64,000 nt of DNA, from assembly GCF_009908265.2 (NCBI RefSeq), contig NZ_JAAATX020000006.1, forward strand, positions 62,001 to 126,000, given 5' to 3'. Origin of the DNA: Paragemmobacter amnigenus (lineage in GTDB: Bacteria; Pseudomonadota; Alphaproteobacteria; Rhodobacterales; Rhodobacteraceae). Shown in pieces: positions 61,127 through 64,000 of this stretch. The position numbers and the translations under genes are program-made. The notes beneath the pieces were generated by a model. The model ran no database searches. It had not been told where the DNA came from and was given only the letters and a program-made list of their open reading frames with translations. The stretch's first letter is position 1; the number at the start of each line of letters is the position of its first letter.

Positions 61127-61939
61127 ATGCCCACAAAACCCCGTGGCCGCCCCAAGGCCTTCCACGACAAGACCGACCAGAACACCGTCCAGGCGCTCGA
61201 CCGCGCGCTGGGCCTCCTCTCCACCCTCGCCGCCCATCCGGGCCTGACGCTGTCGGAACTGGCCGAAACCTCCGGTCAGGCCGTCGCCACCGTCTTCCGC
61301 GCCCTCGTCACCCTGCAATCGCATGGGATGGTGGAAGTGGAGGAGCCCGGTCAGGTCTGGCACATCGGCCCTGCCGCCTTCCGCGTCGGCACCGCCTTCC
61401 TGCGCCGGACCAAGGTCGTCGAACGCGCGCGGGGGCCAATGGACCAGCTCATGCGCGACACCGGCGAAACAGCCAATCTGGGGGTCGAGGTGGGGGATGA
61501 AGTCCTTTTCCTCAGCCAGGTCGAAACGCACGAGGCGATCCGCGCCTTCTTCCCCCCCGGGACCAAGGCGCCCATGCATGTCTCGGGCATCGGCAAGGCG
61601 CTGCTCGCCTGGTATCCCGAGGACAAGGTCAGGGGCATCCTGTCGCGCAAGGGGATGGAACGCTTCACCACCCTCACCCACACCTCGGACAGCGCGCTGT
61701 TGCGCGACCTTGCCCGCACGCGCGAACGCGGCTTTGCCATCGACGATCAGGAACGCGCCGAAGGGATGCGCTGCGTCGCAGCCCCCATCTTCAACGCCCA
61801 TGGCGAACCCGTCGCGGGCCTGTCGGTCAGCGGCCCCGCCTTCCGCATGGCGCTGTCCGACGCCGCCCGCCTTGGCGCCCTCGTCCGCGCCGCCGCGGAT
61901 CGGGTGACCGAGGCGACGGGCGGCGAAAGACCCGCCTGA
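61127..61939 (+). CDS. bhcR: IclR-family regulator of the bhc genes
   Basis: 270 residues from MPTKPRGRPKAFHD. Helix-turn-helix: VQALDRALGLLSTLAAHPGLTLSELAETSGQAVATVFRALVTLQSHGMVE. The C-terminal effector domain (about 85-265) contains ETANLGVEVGDEVLFLSQV, APMHVSGIGKALLAWYP, and GMRCVAAPIFNAHGEPVAGLSVSGPAFRM, typical of IclR. In Paracoccus, BhcR controls the bhc operon and responds to glyoxylate. It is divergent from bhcA; its stop is directly followed by repeat copy f. Confidence 0.88.
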   Translation: MPTKPRGRPKAFHDKTDQNTVQALDRALGLLSTLAAHPGLTLSELAETSGQAVATVFRALVTLQSHGMVEVEEPGQVWHIGPAAFRVGTAFLRRTKVVERARGPMDQLMRDTGETANLGVEVGDEVLFLSQVETHEAIRAFFPPGTKAPMHVSGIGKALLAWYPEDKVRGILSRKGMERFTTLTHTSDSALLRDLARTRERGFAIDDQERAEGMRCVAAPIFNAHGEPVAGLSVSGPAFRMALSDAARLGALVRAAADRVTEATGGERPA

Positions 61940-62012
61940 TTTCATCTCGGCCCAAATACTCGCAGGGGGAGAGGGGCGCGCGCGCCCCTCGGGGGGCGGC
62001 AGCCCCCCCTTT
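61940..62012 (+). repeat. Dispersed GC-rich repeat, copy f
   Basis: Directly after the bhcR stop: TTTCATCTCGGCCCAAATAC, TCGCAGGGGG, then two hairpins, GAGGGGCGCG-type and GGGGGGC/GCCCCCC around GGCA (61991-62008). The last is followed by TTTCG and may also terminate bhcR. Confidence 0.75.
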
Positions 62013-62050
62013 CGCACAGGCGTGCCGCCGGGAACGGCGGCTCCGCGTGA

Positions 62051-63223
62051 TTATTGCAGGTCGCGGAACGCCGCCTGCATCCGCGCCACCGCCTCCTCCA
62101 CCATCGCGCGGGGGGCGGCGATGTTGAACCGCAGGAAGCTTTCCCCGCCCGCCCCGAAGCTCGACCCGTGGTTGGTGGCGATCTTCGCCTCCTTCTCGAC
62201 CCGCGCGATGAATTCCGCCGCGTCCATCCCCGTGCCGGAAAAATCCAGCCAGGCCAGATAGGTCGCCTCCAGCGGCATGGACCGCAGCCCCGGAATGGCC
62301 GCCATCCCCGCATCGAAGACCCGCCGGTTCCCGTCCAGATAGGCCATCAGCGCATCCACCCATGCCGCGCCTTCGGGCGAATAGGCCGCCGTCGCCATGT
62401 GCATCCCGAAACTGTTGCCCGAAATGCCCAGCGCCATGATCTTCGCCGCGAACTTCCCCCGCAGCACGGGGTCCGCGATGATGACATTGCCCGTATGGCT
62501 GCCCGCGATGTTGAAGGTCTTGGTCGTCGCCGTCATCATCACCAGCCGGTCCGCGATATCCGGCGCGGCCAGCGGCATCGGCACATGCGTCTGCCCCGGA
62601 TAGACCAGATCATGGTGGATCTCGTCCGAGACGAGGATCAGGTCATGCCGCTTGCAGAACTCCGCCACCCCGCGCAGCTCGGCCGCCGTCCAGACCCGCC
62701 CGCCGGGATTGTGGGGCGAGCAGAGGATGAACATCCGCTCTGTCCCCGTCATCATCGCGTCCCAGCCGTCGAAATCCATCTCGTAACGGCCATCCACCAC
62801 CGCCAGCGGACATTCCCGCACCTCACGCCCCGCCGCTTTGATCGTGCGGGCAAAGGCGTGATAGACCGGCGTCGTCAGCACCACCGCATCCCCCGGCGCG
62901 GTGAACGCCTCCAGACACAGCCCCGTGCCATTCACCAGACCGTGGGTGGTGAAGATATCCCCCGTCTCGACCGACCAGCCGTGGCGCGTTTGCATCCACC
63001 AGCGGATCGCCTCCAGATAGGCGCTGTCATCCCCGAAATAGCCATAGACCCCATGCGCCGCCATCCGGTCCACCGCCGCCTGCACGCAGGCCGGCGGGCG
63101 GAATTCCATGTCCGCCACCCACATGGCAAGCCCGCCCTCGGCAGGGACGCCATAGTACTTCTCCATCATGTCCCATTTCACGCAATGGGTGCCGATGCGG
63201 TTGATCGGGGTGTCGAAGTCCAT
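62051..63223 (-). CDS. patB: MalY/PatB-type cystathionine beta-lyase/aminotransferase
   Basis: 390 residues. PLP fold type I of the MalY/PatB kind: MWVADMEFRPPACVQAA, GVYGYFGDDSAYLEAIRWWM, CSPHNPGGRVWTAAEL, VSDEIHHDLVYPG, and the PLP lysine K235 in TATTKTFNIAG. C-terminal ATYLAWLDFSG and NHGSSFGAGGESFLRFNIAAPR. Such enzymes cleave the C-S bond of cystathionine or cysteine conjugates. It stands alone next to the bhc genes; a link to glyoxylate is not evident. Convergent with bhcR. Confidence 0.88.
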   Translation of the reverse strand: MDFDTPINRIGTHCVKWDMMEKYYGVPAEGGLAMWVADMEFRPPACVQAAVDRMAAHGVYGYFGDDSAYLEAIRWWMQTRHGWSVETGDIFTTHGLVNGTGLCLEAFTAPGDAVVLTTPVYHAFARTIKAAGREVRECPLAVVDGRYEMDFDGWDAMMTGTERMFILCSPHNPGGRVWTAAELRGVAEFCKRHDLILVSDEIHHDLVYPGQTHVPMPLAAPDIADRLVMMTATTKTFNIAGSHTGNVIIADPVLRGKFAAKIMALGISGNSFGMHMATAAYSPEGAAWVDALMAYLDGNRRVFDAGMAAIPGLRSMPLEATYLAWLDFSGTGMDAAEFIARVEKEAKIATNHGSSFGAGGESFLRFNIAAPRAMVEEAVARMQAAFRDLQ

Positions 63224-63303
63224 GTCCGCCCTCTGTTCGCTGTGACAGGCACAGGCATAGCAAGACGGAACCTTCGTTCCAAGATGGAAATTTGAAGCGA
63301 TAC

Positions 63304-63337
63304 AATGTTCCGAAATTTCATACCTACATAGAACATT
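63304..63337. promoter_or_regulatory. Inverted repeat upstream of def and patB
   Basis: AATGTTC-N20-GAACATT in the AT-rich divergent gap (63224-63445) between patB and def. An additional pair GAAATTT/AAATTTC overlaps it. It could be a regulator site, with no known match. Confidence 0.35.
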
Positions 63338-63445
63338 TTACCGATAAAGCGGAATTATCCGGAATACTGGACCAAGGCCACCGCCCGCCACCCCGCTCCT
63401 GTCCCGCCATTGCAGGACCGGCCCCTTTTCCGCTAATCAGGCCGC

Positions 63446-63967
63446 ATGATCCGTCCCATCCTGATCCATCCCGACCCGCGCCTCAAGAAGCTCTGCGAAC
63501 CCGTCGCCGAGATATCGGCAGACATGGGCAAACTGGCCGAGGACATGCTGCAGACCATGTATGATGCCCCCGGCATCGGCCTTGCCGCGCCGCAGATCGG
63601 CGTGACCAAGCGGCTGATCGTCATGGACTGCGTCAAGGGCGAAGATCAGGCCCCCCGCCCCATCGCCATGTTCAACCCCGTCATCACATGGTCCTCCGAA
63701 GAGCTGTCGACCTACGAGGAAGGCTGCCTCTCCATCCCCGACCAATATGCCGAGGTGCAGCGCCCCGCCGAGGTGCGCGTGACATGGACCGGCCTTGACG
63801 GCAAAAGCCACGAGGAACAGTTCGCCGGTCTCTGGGCCACCTGCGTGCAGCACGAGATCGACCACCTGAACGGCAAGCTCTTCATCGATTATCTGGGCCC
63901 GCTGAAACGCCAGATGATCACCCGCAAGATGGAAAAGCTGAAGCGCGAACGCGCGCGGCAGGGCTGA
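63446..63967 (+). CDS. def: Peptide deformylase
   Basis: Removes the formyl group from new proteins. 173 residues. All three motifs: GIGLAAPQ (43-50), EGCLSIP (92-98; metal Cys94) and QHEIDHLNG (135-143; His136, Glu137, His140). MIRPILIHPDPRLKKLCEPV is the usual start. It shares one base of its stop with the ATG of the next gene (TGATG), which appears to be another deformylase-like gene; such def pairs are typical in Rhodobacteraceae. Confidence 0.96.
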   Translation: MIRPILIHPDPRLKKLCEPVAEISADMGKLAEDMLQTMYDAPGIGLAAPQIGVTKRLIVMDCVKGEDQAPRPIAMFNPVITWSSEELSTYEEGCLSIPDQYAEVQRPAEVRVTWTGLDGKSHEEQFAGLWATCVQHEIDHLNGKLFIDYLGPLKRQMITRKMEKLKRERARQG

Positions 63968-64000
63968 TGGCGGTCCTGCCCGTCCTGACATGGCCCGACG
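63967..64000 (+). CDS. Second deformylase-like gene, N-terminus only
   Basis: Only 11 residues are present (MAVLPVLTWPD), cut off by the window edge. The start matches the beginning of deformylase-like proteins found directly after def in related genomes, and the ATG overlaps the def stop. The rest cannot be assessed. Confidence 0.55.
   Translation, partial: MAVLPVLTWPD

Overview
The window is GC-rich alphaproteobacterial DNA, most likely from the family Rhodobacteraceae (Rhodobacter/Paracoccus/Rhodovulum type). Signs for this are the short HisG with a separate HisZ next to HisS, an roughly 770-residue B12-dependent ribonucleotide reductase, XdhA/XdhB split subunits, a membrane PuuD urate oxidase with a cytochrome c tail, a complete beta-hydroxyaspartate cycle (bhc) cluster, and Hint-domain and RTX proteins. 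It looks like an ordinary chromosome: I see no insertion sequence, prophage, rRNA, tRNA or CRISPR array. Genus and species cannot be read from the sequence.

Layout. 1-2.7 kb (minus): start of tyrC, hisC, a YqhA-like membrane protein, and rpsD with its own promoter and terminator. 2.7-8.7 kb: a Hint-domain protein, an LpxR-like outer-membrane lipid A deacylase, a 558-base gap with decayed repeats, nrdJ, a DUF1489 gene and a small secreted protein. 8.75-12.3 kb: hisS-hisZ-hisG, and slyX. 12.4-14.1 kb: two membrane proteins. 14.1-17.6 kb: an array of four hairpins, then dnaE. 17.9-27.5 kb: xdhABC followed by a complete BMP-type purine/nucleoside ABC importer, reading as one purine uptake and oxidation operon. 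27.6-32.3 kb: sulfide:quinone reductase, aldo/keto reductase, a DauA-like FAD oxidase, an AhpD-like protein and a GH25 lysozyme lipoprotein. 32.3-41.1 kb: a soluble PAS chemoreceptor, a dimethylglycine-dehydrogenase-like enzyme, the zinc system zur-znuC-znuB/znuA around a Zur box, and galM. 41.4-46.8 kb: an 1811-residue RTX protein. 46.9-55.5 kb: puuD, a PDZ protein with a very acidic tail, a LysR regulator, a small hydrolase, a FitAB-like toxin-antitoxin pair, then uraH, puuE-uraD, ureidoglycine aminohydrolase and allA. 55.5-64 kb: gap, bhcD-C-B-A, divergent bhcR, a MalY/PatB aminotransferase, def and the start of a second def-like gene.

How the parts fit. Purines are imported by the BMP-type ABC system, oxidised to urate by XdhABC, and taken by PuuD, UraH, the PuuE-UraD fusion, ureidoglycine aminohydrolase and AllA to glyoxylate and urea. 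Only allantoate amidohydrolase is missing from the window. Glyoxylate is the substrate of the beta-hydroxyaspartate cycle encoded directly beyond, so the 47-62 kb region can be read as purine ring to C4 acid.

The most interesting non-coding signals are: (i) a dispersed GC-rich repeat found six times, twice inside coding sequence (xdhA, xdhB) and once supplying the ribosome binding site of a transporter gene; (ii) matched pairs of an SqrR-type operator (ATTC-N8-GAAT) and an FNR-type box upstream of both sqr and the AhpD-like gene; (iii) four consecutive hairpins with different, fully complementary arms around a constant TTC-loop-GAA core between two convergent genes; (iv) a perfect palindrome with core GGGCAATATTGCCC at two sites 20 kb apart. 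Gene functions below are from recognised family motifs; no database search was possible.
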